Assembly (NCBI RefSeq): GCF_900104535.1
Contig: NZ_LT629710.1
Coordinates: forward strand, 186,001-250,000
Reading direction: 5' to 3'
Origin: Nakamurella panacisegetis
Lineage (GTDB): Bacteria; Actinomycetota; Actinomycetes; Mycobacteriales; Nakamurellaceae
DNA length: 64,000 nt
Part shown: positions 1 through 9,093 of the stretch, piece after piece
Layout of the letters: each line of letters starts with the position of its first letter
Numbering within the stretch: the first letter of the stretch is position 1
Notes under the pieces: model-generated
Databases searched by the model: none
What the model was told of the DNA's origin: nothing
The model's input: the letters and a program-made list of their open reading frames with translations, nothing else
Program-made: the position numbers and the translations under genes

Positions 1-565
1 CGTTGGCGAACGTGTCGAACAGCACCGGCGGCAGGTCGATCCAGGGGAATCCACCGTACGGCCGGTTCAGGACGTTGAGCCGGATCTCCTCGCTGACCAC
101 GTCGACCTGATTGGCCAGGTTCTCGGCGGTGATCCGCGGGGCCCGCATGCGATCGGCCTCCAGGAACAGGCCGCGCTCCAGCGCGGCCGCCGGGAGCACT
201 TCGAAGTAGTCGGTGTAGTCGGTGTGGGTCGACCCGTTGAAGATTCCACCTGACGACTGGACCAGGCGGAAGTGCTCGAGCTTGGGCAGGGACTCGCTGC
301 CCTGGAACATCAGGTGCTCGAACAGGTGCGCGAAACCGGTGCGGCCCTTGGGCTCGGACCGGAACCCGACGTCGTAGTGGACGGCCACACCGACGACTCC
401 GCTGCTGGTGTCGGGGGCGAGCACCACTCGCAGACCATTGGCCAAGGTGAACCGTCGGACGGGGTAGTCGGCGCCGGGAACGATTCCGGCGGCCGGGGTC
501 GCCGTCCGGACCTTGGACTTCTTCGCCGGCGGACGACGTGGGGCGCTCTTCGCGGTTGGACTCAC
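1..565 (-). CDS. M16 family zinc metallopeptidase, N-terminal part (cut by window edge)
   Basis: This is a peptidase of the M16 (pitrilysin/insulinase, processing-peptidase-like) family. Only the first 188 residues lie in the window, because the gene runs leftward off the edge. The inverted zinc motif HLFEH is at residues 80-84, inside the typical context GFAHLFEHLMFQGS. The start is a GTG at 565, followed by a basic, Ala/Pro-rich stretch of about 30 residues before the peptidase fold begins. In actinobacteria such genes often come in pairs, so a second M16 gene may lie to the left. It is the last visible gene of the leftward run that begins at 3987. Family assignment is secure; substrate is unknown. 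Confidence 0.9.
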   Translation of the reverse strand, partial: MSPTAKSAPRRPPAKKSKVRTATPAAGIVPGADYPVRRFTLANGLRVVLAPDTSSGVVGVAVHYDVGFRSEPKGRTGFAHLFEHLMFQGSESLPKLEHFRLVQSSGGIFNGSTHTDYTDYFEVLPAAALERGLFLEADRMRAPRITAENLANQVDVVSEEIRLNVLNRPYGGFPWIDLPPVLFDTFAN

Positions 566-636
566 GCCAACCACCCTAACGACGCGAACGGCGGCGGCGG
601 GGCCGGGTGCTTGCGCCGGTGGCGTAACGGCACCGG

Positions 637-1338
637 TCACCGGTCCGGCGGCTCGACCCCGTGGTGCGTGAACAGGTCCTCGTCCACCGCGATCTCGCTG
701 GGACGGAAGGGCTGGACGGTCGCACCGGGGAAGCCCGGCATCGCGACCCTGGACGTCACATCGGGGTTGTCCGCCGGTTCGGTGCTCGCTGCCGGCGGCG
801 CCGGTGCCGACGTTGCCGCCGCCGGCCGGGGGGTCCAACCGGCCGGGGGCGGGTCGACGGCGGGCGTGCTCGCCCCGGCCCGGAGCTGCGCCACCGTCAC
901 GCGCGCGGGGGAACCGGCGTGCCGAGAGGCGCGTCGCTCCACGAGCAGGGTGACGGTGGCGATCACGGCCAGCAGCCCGGCGGCCAGGATGGCGATGGGC
1001 AGCCATCGGCCGGCTGGATCGGCATGCGCGACGGTGGTGCCGGACAGCCGCGCCTGGTCGGGATGGCCCTGCAGGTACTGCACGGCCACCCGTTCGCCGA
1101 CCCGGTGCCCGCAGGCGGACACCGAACTGCGGACCGGCGGGGTCACGGCGAGTTCGACGACCGTGTTGCCCGCACCGGACGCGCAGGACGGGGACGACAT
1201 CACCACGGCGTAGGCGTCGACCGGGTCGGCGTCGATCGGATCGGTGACCGAACGGACCGACCACAGCCAGATCCCGAAGCCGACCGCGGCGACCACCAGC
1301 AGCCCGGCGGCGACGAGCGGGACCGGCAACCGGACCAT
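637..1338 (-). CDS. Two-pass membrane protein, DUF3592-like layout
   Basis: I do not recognise a specific function. The 233-residue product has a transmembrane helix near the N-terminus (about residues 6-27, LVAAGLLVVAAVGFGIWLW), an extracytoplasmic segment of about 90 residues with two cysteines, a second helix (about 113-132), and a Pro/Ala-rich cytoplasmic tail. Helix, beta-rich loop, helix is the layout of DUF3592 proteins, but I see no diagnostic motif. I placed the start at the ATG that begins MVRLPVPL. An in-frame ATG at 1404 would add 22 polar residues and is less likely for a membrane protein. It lies between the M20 and M16 peptidases on the same strand. Confidence 0.6.
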   Translation of the reverse strand: MVRLPVPLVAAGLLVVAAVGFGIWLWSVRSVTDPIDADPVDAYAVVMSSPSCASGAGNTVVELAVTPPVRSSVSACGHRVGERVAVQYLQGHPDQARLSGTTVAHADPAGRWLPIAILAAGLLAVIATVTLLVERRASRHAGSPARVTVAQLRAGASTPAVDPPPAGWTPRPAAATSAPAPPAASTEPADNPDVTSRVAMPGFPGATVQPFRPSEIAVDEDLFTHHGVEPPDR

Positions 1339-1476
1339 GCGGCCGCCGCCACGCCTGTCCTTCTGACCGGCCCCATGTCTGCCCACCCGCGGATCATGGC
1401 ACACCCGGCGGTGCGTCGGGCCGAAGGCTCGGGGGAACGGCCGGGCAAGGCGAGCCGGCAGCTTCGCGAGCGGGCG

Positions 1477-2880
1477 TTACCGCAACCCGGCCCGACCCCG
1501 TTCGGCCAGCTCGCGCCACAGGTGCGCGACCGCCTCACAGCCCTTCAGCAGCAACGACACCACCGCCTTCTCGTTGGGCGCGTGGATCTGGTCGTCGTCG
1601 GTCATCACCCCGAGGAAGACCAGCGGCGCCCCGATGACGCCCGCCAGTTCCGCCTCGGGACCCGACCCGCCTTCTCTGGTCATCAACACGACGTCCGTGT
1701 CGAAGGCCTGCCCCAGCGCGGCCCGGGTGGCCGTGGTCGCCGGGTGCTCCGTGTCCACGTAGAGCGGGGCGACACCGGCTCCTTCCCAATGGATCTCGAC
1801 CTGCACGCCCGGACGCGCGGCCGCCGTGACGAAATCCGTCACCTGCTGCTGGATGACGGCCGGCTGTTGTCTGCCGACCAGTCGGAACGTCACCTTGGCG
1901 TAGGCGTCGGTGGGCACGATGGTCTTGTTGCCCGGTCCCGTGTAGCCGCCCCAGATGCCGTTGATCTCAGCCGTCGGGCGGGCGCCGATCCGTTCCAGGG
2001 TGGTCCAGCCGGCCTCACCGGCTGCCGCTCGGGACGCCGCCGGCCCGGTGATCCAGGCCTCCTCGTCGAACGGGAGAGCGGCCGTCGCGGCGCGCTCGGC
2101 CTCGGTCGGCTCGATCACGTCGTCGTAGAAGCCGGGCACCGTGACGTGGCGGTCGTCGTCGTGCAGGGCGGCCAGGATGCGGGACAGTTCGGTGATCGGG
2201 TTGGGCACGGCACCCCCGAAGGACCCGGAGTGCAGATCGATGTCCGGTCCGTGGACGTGGATCTCGGCGGCGACCAGGCCGCGCATGCCGATGCACACCG
2301 ACGGCGTTTCCGGCCCGAAGATGCCGGTGTCGGAGACCACGATGAGGTCGGCCGCGAGCTCGTCGCGGTAGGCGTGCAGCAGTTCCATGATGTGCGGGGA
2401 ACCGGATTCTTCCTCGCCCTCCACCAGCAGGGTCAGATTCACCGCCGGTGACGTGCGTCCGGTGGCCGCCAGGTGCGCGCGCAGCCCCAGCAGATGCATG
2501 GCGATGTTGCCCTTGTCGTCACTGGCCCCCCGGCCGTGCAGCACACCGTCGATGATCCGGGGCTCGAACGGCGGGTAGGTCCAGCGTTCGACGCCGTCCG
2601 CGGGCTGGACGTCGTGATGGCCGTAGACGACGACCCGGACGGCGTCCGGATCGCCCGACGGCCAGTGCGCCAGCACGGCCGGTAGCCACGGCCCGTCAGC
2701 GAGGACCTTCACATCGGGAAAACCGTTGGCCCGCAGCTGCTCCGCCAGGAATTCGGCGCTGGCGGTGACGTCGCCGTGGTGGCCCGGGTCGGCACTCACC
2801 GACGGGATCCGCACCCAGTCCTGCAGTGTGTCGAGCCATTGGGCCGCTCCGGCCTGGACAACGTCGCGTTCGGAAGTCAT
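1477..2880 (-). CDS. M20 family dipeptidase
   Basis: This is a di-zinc M20/M25/M40 exopeptidase that probably cleaves dipeptides in the cytoplasm. The first metal motif is GHHDVQPAD near residue 88, the bridging-Asp region follows (GRGASDDKG), and the catalytic Glu pair is in LVEGEEESGS near residue 155. A dimerisation lid domain sits in the middle, and the C-terminal metal His region is near residue 440. At 467 residues it is full length for the family. It starts 27 bases after the stop of the SIS-domain gene and is probably cotranscribed with it, which hints at peptide plus amino-sugar turnover (inference). Confidence 0.93.
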   Translation of the reverse strand: MTSERDVVQAGAAQWLDTLQDWVRIPSVSADPGHHGDVTASAEFLAEQLRANGFPDVKVLADGPWLPAVLAHWPSGDPDAVRVVVYGHHDVQPADGVERWTYPPFEPRIIDGVLHGRGASDDKGNIAMHLLGLRAHLAATGRTSPAVNLTLLVEGEEESGSPHIMELLHAYRDELAADLIVVSDTGIFGPETPSVCIGMRGLVAAEIHVHGPDIDLHSGSFGGAVPNPITELSRILAALHDDDRHVTVPGFYDDVIEPTEAERAATAALPFDEEAWITGPAASRAAAGEAGWTTLERIGARPTAEINGIWGGYTGPGNKTIVPTDAYAKVTFRLVGRQQPAVIQQQVTDFVTAAARPGVQVEIHWEGAGVAPLYVDTEHPATTATRAALGQAFDTDVVLMTREGGSGPEAELAGVIGAPLVFLGVMTDDDQIHAPNEKAVVSLLLKGCEAVAHLWRELAERGRAGLR

Positions 2881-2907
2881 GGGACAAACCTATGCCCGGC
2901 CGGATTT

Positions 2908-3987
2908 CTAGTGGGTGGCGGTGACCTTGTTCAGCCCCGCCGGGCGATCGGGATCCAGCCCGAGGGCCAGGGTGGTGGCGATCGCCAGTTGCTGACCCCG
3001 GATCACCAACGGGATCACCGCGAGCGCCTCACCGAGGGTCTGGGGCACGGCCAGCCCGATGGCGCCGGGCACACCGTTCCAGACCTCCGGAGCGCCGACA
3101 CCGATCACCGGGGAACCGAGTTCGGCTGCCGCCCGTGCGGTCTCGGCGACATCGGCCAGCACCGGGCCGCGCGCCCCGTAGGCCACCACGGCGACCTCGT
3201 CCGAGGCGACGGTGAGCGGACCGTGCAGGAAGTCGGCGCTGGAGAAGCCCTCGTGCACCCGCCGGCTCGTCTCCTTGGACTTCAACGCGCCTTCCAGGGC
3301 GGCGCAGTAGGTCAGCCCGCGGGCCAGGTGGATGGCCGTACCGCGCGGTTGCAGGACGGCGACCGCCTCGGCCAGCAGCCGTTCGTCCGCCAGGGTCTGC
3401 GCCGCCGCGTCGGGCAAGGCCGCCCAGGCCGACTCTCCCCCGGTGTATTCGGCGATGCTGCTCCCGACGGCCTCGGCCAGCAGAGTGACCAGGGCCAGTT
3501 GACCGGTCACCGTCTTGGTGGCCGGCACGGCCAGTTCCCGGCCGGTTCCGACGGCCAGGGTCACCGTCGCCGCGGCGGCCAGGGGCGAGTCGTCGTCATT
3601 GGTCACGGCGACGACCATTCCCCCGCCGTCGGCCAGACGCCGGGCCACGTCGACGATCTCGGGGGTCTTCCCGGACTGGGAGAGGGCGACGACCAGATGG
3701 TCCCGGGAATCGGGCGTGTGGTGGTAGCGGGTGATGATGCTGGGCGCGATCAGGCTGACCGGCAGGCCGGTGGCCAGTTCGAGCAGATACCGGGCATGCA
3801 CGGCGACGTTGTCGCTCGACCCGCGGGCGATCAGGGAGATGCCGCGCAGGCGGCTCGGGAGGCGGCTGCGGACCAGCTCGTGCAACTCCGTCCGCCGCCC
3901 GACTATCCGGGCCAGGACCTCGGGCTGTTCGGCCATCTCGAGCTGCACCTGCGCACCGGGCCTGGGCGAGACCACCTGATCCGACAT
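2908..3987 (-). CDS. Double SIS-domain aminosugar isomerase/deaminase (GlmS-type C-half)
   Basis: The 359-residue protein consists of two SIS domains (about residues 30-160 and 195-330) and resembles the isomerase half of GlmS without its glutaminase domain. Such stand-alone proteins act on phosphorylated amino sugars or fructosamines (NagB-II, AgaS or FrlB types). Visible signatures are ARGSSDN, ALSQSGKTPE and the C-terminal GLNKVTATH, which corresponds to the GlmS active-site tail. The ATG is preceded by AGGAG seven bases upstream. A strong palindromic site lies just upstream, so expression is probably controlled by a sugar-responsive repressor (inference). The exact substrate cannot be read from sequence. 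Confidence 0.85.
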   Translation of the reverse strand: MSDQVVSPRPGAQVQLEMAEQPEVLARIVGRRTELHELVRSRLPSRLRGISLIARGSSDNVAVHARYLLELATGLPVSLIAPSIITRYHHTPDSRDHLVVALSQSGKTPEIVDVARRLADGGGMVVAVTNDDDSPLAAAATVTLAVGTGRELAVPATKTVTGQLALVTLLAEAVGSSIAEYTGGESAWAALPDAAAQTLADERLLAEAVAVLQPRGTAIHLARGLTYCAALEGALKSKETSRRVHEGFSSADFLHGPLTVASDEVAVVAYGARGPVLADVAETARAAAELGSPVIGVGAPEVWNGVPGAIGLAVPQTLGEALAVIPLVIRGQQLAIATTLALGLDPDRPAGLNKVTATH

Positions 3988-4002
3988 TCACCGCTCCTGT
4001 TC

Positions 4003-4053
4003 GTTCAATGCTCGCAATTGCTCATATCGTAACGGTTACGAGCAGCATTGAAC
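4003..4053 (-). promoter_or_regulatory. Nested palindromic operator and promoter of the SIS gene
   Basis: A perfect 10-bp inverted repeat (GTTCAATGCT at 4003-4012, AGCATTGAAC at 4044-4053) encloses a second palindrome of 7-bp arms around one base (4027-4041, TCGTAAC g GTTACGA). On the minus strand the inner palindrome abuts TACGAT, a plausible -10 hexamer, with TGTTCA 17 bases upstream as a weak -35. Overlap of a palindrome with the -10 is what a repressor operator looks like. The cognate regulator is not in the window. Confidence 0.6.
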
Positions 4054-4103
4054 AGTGCCTTGAGCAGGCGTCACCTCCGTCCGGTGCGGCGAAGTCGGCG
4101 GAG

Positions 4104-5027
4104 CTAGAGGTCGAAGCCGAGCTTGCGGAGCTGGCGGGGATCCCGTTGCCAATCCTTGGCCACGGTGACGTGCAGATTCAGATACACCCGGGTGCCGAGC
4201 AGCTCCTCGATCTGCAGCCGCGCTCGGCGGCCCACCGAGGACAACCGAGAACCCTGATGCCCCAGGACGATCGCCTTCTGCGAGTCCCGTTCGACGAAGA
4301 TCGTCACGTAGATGTCGGTCAGGTCGGTGCGCCCCTCGCGCGGACCCATCTCGGTCACCAGCGCGGCCAGCGAATGCGGCAGTTCGTCGCGGACGCCGTC
4401 CAGCGACGCCTCGCGCACCAGTTCCGCGATCCGGGTCTCCATGGGTTCGTCGGTCAGCTCGGCGTCCGGGTACAGGCGCGGGCTCACCGGCAGCCGGTCG
4501 ATGAGCAGGTCGGCGAGCACGTCAACCTGGCTGTCGGCTACCGCCGACACCGGGATGACCTCGGCGAAGTCGCGAACCTTGGACAGGGCCAGCAACTGCT
4601 CGGCCACCTGCTGCGGGGTGGCCTTGTCCGTCTTGGTGATGATCCCGATGATCGGTGTCTTCGGCGCCTGTTCGGACAACTCGGCCGCGATCCGGCGATC
4701 ACCCGGCCCGACCTTCTCGTCCGCGGGCACGCAGAAGCCGACCACGTCGACGTCGCTCCACACGCTGCGGACCAGGTCACCGAGGCGCTCTCCGAGCAGG
4801 GTCCGCGGCTTGTGCATGCCGGGCGTGTCCACGATGACCAGTTGCGCATCGGGCCGGGTGACGATGCCGCGGACCGCGCGCCGGGTGGTCTGCGGTTTGT
4901 CCGACGTGATCGCGATCTTGGTTCCGACCAGGGCGTTCAACAGGGTCGACTTCCCTGCGTTGGGCCGCCCGACGAAGCAGGCGAACCCGGAACGATGGGC
5001 CGCGGCATCGGTCTTGCGGGCCATCAC
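4104..5027 (-). CDS. era: GTPase Era
   Basis: Era is the GTPase that binds the 3' end of 16S rRNA and helps mature the 30S subunit. The 307-residue protein has the P-loop GRPNAGKS at residues 20-27, the G3 motif DTPGMHK, the G4 motif TKTD, and a C-terminal KH domain containing VLGHQGSRL. The start is GTG-ATG in tandem at 5027/5024; the upstream gene's TGA overlaps it, so translation is coupled. It closes the leftward block that begins with hrcA, as in mycobacteria (Rv2364c). Confidence 0.97.
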   Translation of the reverse strand: MMARKTDAAAHRSGFACFVGRPNAGKSTLLNALVGTKIAITSDKPQTTRRAVRGIVTRPDAQLVIVDTPGMHKPRTLLGERLGDLVRSVWSDVDVVGFCVPADEKVGPGDRRIAAELSEQAPKTPIIGIITKTDKATPQQVAEQLLALSKVRDFAEVIPVSAVADSQVDVLADLLIDRLPVSPRLYPDAELTDEPMETRIAELVREASLDGVRDELPHSLAALVTEMGPREGRTDLTDIYVTIFVERDSQKAIVLGHQGSRLSSVGRRARLQIEELLGTRVYLNLHVTVAKDWQRDPRQLRKLGFDL

Positions 5028-5389
5028 GGGTTGATCCGCTGCACGACGACACCGGCGTCGTCGGTGACGATCAGGTGCGCGGTCGACAGATCGCGAGCGA
5101 CGGCCAGCGATGCCGGGTCGGCGCCGCCGGCGCCGACCACGACGGCCGCCTCCAACGCGGTCGCCCCGGACGACACGGCAAGCGCCACCGCCGCCTGCAG
5201 AGCGGTGAGGGTAAGGGACGGAAGGGACACCGTGGCCGCGGCGTAGGTACGCCCGTCCTCGTCACGGACGGCTGCACCCTGGACGGCACCGGCGCGGCCC
5301 TTCGCACCACGGGCCAGCGTCACCAGCTTGGCGTCCTCGGGGAGCAGGACCTGCTGGTCGGAGCTGGGGGCGGGGTCGTGCAGGGTCAC
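5024..5389 (-). CDS. Small conserved protein between CorC-like gene and era (cytidine deaminase-like fold)
   Basis: The 121-residue protein occupies the position of Rv2365c of M. tuberculosis. Its pattern (an acidic N-terminus, GRTYAAATVSLPSLTLTALQAAVALAVSSG) recalls the core of the cytidine deaminase fold, but the zinc-binding HAE and PCxxC motifs are absent, so I expect no deaminase activity. It overlaps both neighbours by four bases (stop at 5024, start at 5389), which implies strict translational coupling with era and the membrane CBS protein. Function is unknown; a role tied to Era or the CorC-like protein is inference from context only. Confidence 0.8.
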   Translation of the reverse strand: MTLHDPAPSSDQQVLLPEDAKLVTLARGAKGRAGAVQGAAVRDEDGRTYAAATVSLPSLTLTALQAAVALAVSSGATALEAAVVVGAGGADPASLAVARDLSTAHLIVTDDAGVVVQRINP

Positions 5390-6828
5390 CGGTCGATCCT
5401 CTGTCTCTTGTCGGCCTTCTCGGGCTTGTCGGCCTTTTCGGGCTTGTCGTTCTTCTCGGACCGGTCCGGCCGATCGGCCTCGGCATCCGCGGCCTCGAAC
5501 TCCAGCTCCGGTTCTTCCTCGCGTCCGTCGCCGGCGAGGTCGGCCTGCTCCTGCTCTGTCAGCCGGCGCACCAGCAGGGTCTGCACCCGCGGGCGCCCTC
5601 GGCGGTCCACTCCGGCCTCGCCGATCAGCTTCAGTCCGTTGACCGTGGCCTCGGCGCCGGGCAGGGCCACACGTCCGAGCAATTGGGCCAGCAGACCGCC
5701 GACGGTCTCGACGTCGTCGGACGGGAGCTCCACGTCGAACACGTCACCGAGGTCCTCGACCGGCAGCTTGGCCGAGACCCGGACCATCCCGTCCTCGAGG
5801 TGCTCGATCGGATCCGGCTGGGGCGCGTCGTACTCGTCGGTGATCTCCCCGACGATCTCCTCGATGATGTCCTCGATGGTCACGATGCCGGCGGTGCCGC
5901 CGTACTCGTCGACCACGACCGCGAAATGGGTCCTGGTGCGTTGCATGTCGCGCAGCAGCGCATCCACGTTCTTCGACTCGGGGACGAAAGCCGGAGCCCG
6001 CATCACCTCGGCCAGCGTCGGCCCGCGGTCACCGGGGTCGATCGACAGGGTCCGGGCGATCAGGTCCTTGATGTAGATCACGCCCAGCACGTCGTCGACG
6101 TCCTCGCCGATCACCGGGATCCGGGAGAAGCCCGAGTTGGTGGCCAGGTGCAGAGCCTGCCGCAACGACTTGGTCTCCTCGATCCAGACCACCTCGGTCC
6201 GGGGCACCATCACCTCGCGCACGATGGTGTCGCCGAGCTCGAAGACGCTCTGCAGCATCTCCCGTTCCGCCTCTTCGACCACACCGCGATCGCCGGCCAG
6301 GTTGACCAGCTCCCGCAGTTCGATGTCGGAGGAGAACGGGCCTTCCCGGAAGCCACGACCCGGGGTGATGGCGTTCCCGAACAGGATCAGCAGCGACGCC
6401 ACCGGGGACAGCACGCGCCCGATGGCCCGGGTGGCGCCGGCCGCGACCAGGCCGATCGTGTACGGGTGCTGGCGCCCGATGGTGCGGGGCAGGACACCGA
6501 TGGCCACGTAGGAGACCAGCAGCATCACCAGCACGATGGCCGCGCCGACCCAGACGCGGAAACCCCAGGTGCTCAGGGCCACCGCCGAGACCAGCACGGT
6601 GGCGGTCAGTTCGGCACCCACCCGGAGCAGAAGCAACAGATTCGTGTAGCGCGGTTTGTCGGCGACCACCGCGAACAAGGACGCGGCACCGCGCCGACCC
6701 TCCCGCTGCATCTCCTCGACCCGCGCCGCCGAGACCATGGTGATCGCGGCGTCCGCAGCGGCCAGCAGTCCGGCGATCGGGATCAGAGCAGCGGCCAGGA
6801 TGAGCAGGACGACATCCAGAGCGTTCAC
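5386..6828 (-). CDS. CNNM/CorC-type membrane protein with CBS pair
   Basis: This is a hemolysin-C/CorC-family protein, ortholog by position of Rv2366c, likely involved in divalent-cation (Mg2+/Co2+) transport or its control. An N-terminal DUF21 domain with about four membrane helices (residues 5-170) is followed by a CBS pair (about 200-325, with MVPRTEVVWIEETKS) and a CorC_HlyC domain (about 335-415). The C-terminus is an unusual charged tail with repeated KPEKAD units, encoded by a short tandem repeat at about 5410-5460, and could vary in length between strains. It starts five bases after the ybeY stop. Confidence 0.92.
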   Translation of the reverse strand: MNALDVVLLILAAALIPIAGLLAAADAAITMVSAARVEEMQREGRRGAASLFAVVADKPRYTNLLLLLRVGAELTATVLVSAVALSTWGFRVWVGAAIVLVMLLVSYVAIGVLPRTIGRQHPYTIGLVAAGATRAIGRVLSPVASLLILFGNAITPGRGFREGPFSSDIELRELVNLAGDRGVVEEAEREMLQSVFELGDTIVREVMVPRTEVVWIEETKSLRQALHLATNSGFSRIPVIGEDVDDVLGVIYIKDLIARTLSIDPGDRGPTLAEVMRAPAFVPESKNVDALLRDMQRTRTHFAVVVDEYGGTAGIVTIEDIIEEIVGEITDEYDAPQPDPIEHLEDGMVRVSAKLPVEDLGDVFDVELPSDDVETVGGLLAQLLGRVALPGAEATVNGLKLIGEAGVDRRGRPRVQTLLVRRLTEQEQADLAGDGREEEPELEFEAADAEADRPDRSEKNDKPEKADKPEKADKRQRIDR

Positions 6829-6833
6829 GCCGG

Positions 6834-7391
6834 TCAGTGATCCTCGGATGGGTCGGGCGAGGGCTCGACCGCCGCCACGACGTCCAGCACCGCCGAGTCG
6901 ACGGCGGCGAGCCGGGCCTGGTAGGCCTCGCGCTCGCGCTCGTCACGCCAGTCGTCGAGCAGTTCGTTCTGTAGCTGGAACATCTTGCGTTCCTCGGCCG
7001 GCTCCACGTGGTCGTAACCCAGCAGGTGCAGGATGCCGTGCACGGTGAGCAGATGCAGTTCGTCGTCGAGGCTGTGGCCGGCCTGGGTGGCCTGCTCCAG
7101 CGCCACCGCGGGGCACAGCACGACGTCGCCCAGCAGCGCCGGACCGGGTCCGGCCTCGTCCGGGCGGCGAGCCGTCTCCAGCTCGTCCATCGGGAAGCTC
7201 ATCACGTCGGTCGGACCTTCTTCGTCCATCCACTTGATGTGCAGTTCCGTCATCGCCTCGACGTCCATCAGCAGGATCGACAACTCGGCCAGCGAGTTGA
7301 TGCCCATCCGGCCCAGGGCGTAGCGGGACACCGAGACGAGCGCCAACTCGTCCACCCCGACGCCGGACTCGTTCGCGACCTCGATGCTCAC
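6834..7391 (-). CDS. ybeY: Endoribonuclease YbeY
   Basis: YbeY is a zinc endoribonuclease needed for 16S rRNA 3'-end processing and ribosome quality control. The zinc motif [11 protein letters not shown] sits near residues 130-140, and MSFPMDE is the other conserved family block. The 185-residue length is slightly above that of E. coli because of a polar C-terminal extension. It is coupled to phoH upstream by a 4-base ATGA overlap, the standard arrangement in actinobacteria, and Era, another 16S maturation factor, is encoded three genes downstream. Confidence 0.96.
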   Translation of the reverse strand: MSIEVANESGVGVDELALVSVSRYALGRMGINSLAELSILLMDVEAMTELHIKWMDEEGPTDVMSFPMDELETARRPDEAGPGPALLGDVVLCPAVALEQATQAGHSLDDELHLLTVHGILHLLGYDHVEPAEERKMFQLQNELLDDWRDEREREAYQARLAAVDSAVLDVVAAVEPSPDPSEDH

Positions 7392-8503
7392 GACCGTCCC
7401 CCTCGGCGGTTCGAATGGCCCAGACGACGGTCCTGGTGATCGGCGGCCGGGTCGGTGTTCGTCTCGTCCCAGCGGGCGTAGGCGTCGACGATGTCGCCGA
7501 CCAGCCGGTGCCGGACCACGTCCGCGGAGGTCAGCAGGCTGAACGAGACGTCATCGACGTCCTTGAGGATCTGCCGGACGACCCGCAGGCCGGACGGCTG
7601 GCCGCCGGGGAGGTCGATCTGGGTGACGTCGCCGGTGACGACCATCTTGGAGCCGAACCCCAGACGGGTGAGGAACATCTTCATCTGCTCGGCCGTGGTG
7701 TTCTGGGCCTCGTCGAGGATGATGTAGGCGTCGTTGAGGGTGCGTCCGCGCATGTAGGCCAGCGGCGCCACCTCTATGGTGCCGGCCGCCATCAACCGCG
7801 GGATCGACTCCGGATCGAGCATGTCGTGCAGCGCGTCGTACAGCGGGCGCAGGTATGGGTCGATCTTGTCGGACAGAGTGCCCGGCAGGTATCCCAGCCG
7901 CTCCCCCGCCTCCACCGCCGGCCGGGTCAGGATGATCCGGGTGACCTGCTTGGCCTGCAGCGACTGCACGGCCTTGGCCATGGCCAGGTAGGTCTTGCCG
8001 GTCCCGGCCGGCCCGATACCGAACGTGATGGTGTTCTCGTCGATCGCGTCGACGTAGCGCTTCTGGTTCAGCGTCTTGGGGCGGATCACCCGGCCACGGC
8101 GGGAGATGATGTTCAGCCCGAGGACCTGCGACGGCGCCTCGGCGTCTTCGTCGGCGTCGGTCAGCATCCCGATGGTGCGGCGGACCGCATCTGGTGTGAT
8201 GACCGATCCCGACGCCTGCAGCTGCAACAGCTCGCGGATCACGCGTTCGGCAAAGGCGACGTCGGCGTCGGGTCCGCGCAGGGTGATGCGGTTGCCGCGG
8301 ACGTGGATGTCGGCCGCAAGGTGCTCCTCGAGCAGGCGGAGCAGCAGATCGCGGGAGCCGAGAAGGCCGACCATGGCCTTCTCGTCGGCGACCACCATGG
8401 TGAACTCGGCGTTGCTCGTAGCTGCGGTCCGGCCGCGCGGCGTCTGACCGTTGCCCGAACTCGGGTCGGGTGTCGCCTGGGCGGCCGTGGGAGTGTCCGG
8501 CAC
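7388..8503 (-). CDS. phoH: PhoH-family ATPase
   Basis: This is a PhoH-like cytoplasmic ATPase, probably RNA-linked given its constant pairing with YbeY. The Walker A motif GPAGTGKT is at residues 164-171 and the Walker B IILDEAQ at 261-267. An N-terminal KH-like/R3H-type segment (residues 35-110) precedes the ATPase domain. The 371-residue length is typical for actinobacterial PhoH1. It starts with GTG at 8503 without a strong Shine-Dalgarno and ends in a 4-base overlap with ybeY. The region from 8504 to 8609, between it and the HIT gene, may hold its own promoter, but I could not pick one convincingly. Confidence 0.95.
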   Translation of the reverse strand: MPDTPTAAQATPDPSSGNGQTPRGRTAATSNAEFTMVVADEKAMVGLLGSRDLLLRLLEEHLAADIHVRGNRITLRGPDADVAFAERVIRELLQLQASGSVITPDAVRRTIGMLTDADEDAEAPSQVLGLNIISRRGRVIRPKTLNQKRYVDAIDENTITFGIGPAGTGKTYLAMAKAVQSLQAKQVTRIILTRPAVEAGERLGYLPGTLSDKIDPYLRPLYDALHDMLDPESIPRLMAAGTIEVAPLAYMRGRTLNDAYIILDEAQNTTAEQMKMFLTRLGFGSKMVVTGDVTQIDLPGGQPSGLRVVRQILKDVDDVSFSLLTSADVVRHRLVGDIVDAYARWDETNTDPAADHQDRRLGHSNRRGGRS

Positions 8504-8609
8504 TAGGAGCGCTGCCTACTTTCGGTGGTCGGAGTGTGGAGGAGTGATCTCGTCCCTACCGTATGGATTCTATCGTCGCCAGCGCCATCAGGTTTCCGCT
8601 GTGCGCTGA

Positions 8610-8960
8610 TCACGCCATCGTCAGCCGCAGGGGCCCGCCGCCGAGCAGGTGCAGGTGGGCGTGGAACACGGTCTGGCCCGCGTCCGGACCGGTGTTGAAG
8701 ATCAACCGGTACCCGGATTTCTCGACCCCTTCGCCGGCTGCAACCGACCGCGCCCCGGAGACCATCGCCCCGACCAGGGCCGGGTCGGCGGCGGCCAGGG
8801 CGGCCGCATCGGCGTAGTGCAGCCGCGGAACCACCAGGACGTGCACCGGCGCGTGCGGGTTGATGTCGCGGAAGGCCACCACGTCGGCGTCGCTGTAGAC
8901 GATGGTCGCCGGGACGGCTCCGGCCACGATCCGGCAGAACAGGCAGTCGGGATCAGTCAT
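8610..8960 (-). CDS. HIT family (histidine triad) nucleotide hydrolase
   Basis: This is a 116-residue HINT-like protein that hydrolyses AMP-linked phosphoramidates. The histidine triad HAHLHLL occurs near residues 99-105, and the N-terminal CLFCRIVAG carries the CxxC that binds zinc in many bacterial HINT proteins. Start is the ATG at 8960. It lies in the leftward rsmE-to-phoH run; the pair of 43-bp repeats sits immediately upstream, between its start and the end of the hydrolase gene. Confidence 0.95.
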   Translation of the reverse strand: MTDPDCLFCRIVAGAVPATIVYSDADVVAFRDINPHAPVHVLVVPRLHYADAAALAAADPALVGAMVSGARSVAAGEGVEKSGYRLIFNTGPDAGQTVFHAHLHLLGGGPLRLTMA

Positions 8961-8991
8961 GGGGCCAACTTACTGGGATCTTGCCGTCGCG

Positions 8992-9034
8992 TCCGAGACG
9001 GCGAGAACGCGGCAGACGGCTCGCCTGAGGGCCG
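8992..9034 (+). repeat. REP-like 43-bp repeat, subfamily 1, copy A
   Basis: This unit begins TCCGAGACGGCGAG and ends CTCGCCTGAGGGCCG, so GGCGAG/CTCGCC arms can fold into a hairpin. A second copy in the same orientation begins 102 bp downstream. It resembles the 43-bp units near 29.8 kb when both are read on the minus strand (shared pattern GGCGA, CC, TC, GCCGCG, TCGCCGTC). Confidence 0.75.
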
Positions 9035-9093
9035 GAGCGGTTCTCAGGTGCGCCGGATGCAAGGCCGAGGAGTCGACGGAGACCGCCTTTGTC

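Noticed and set aside
661..2451. A long plus-strand open frame of about 600 codons across the membrane protein and M20 genes
   Set aside because: It is the mirror of two genes with clear motifs on the minus strand, is rich in Arg/Gly/His as expected for antisense frames in high-GC DNA, and has no recognisable domain.
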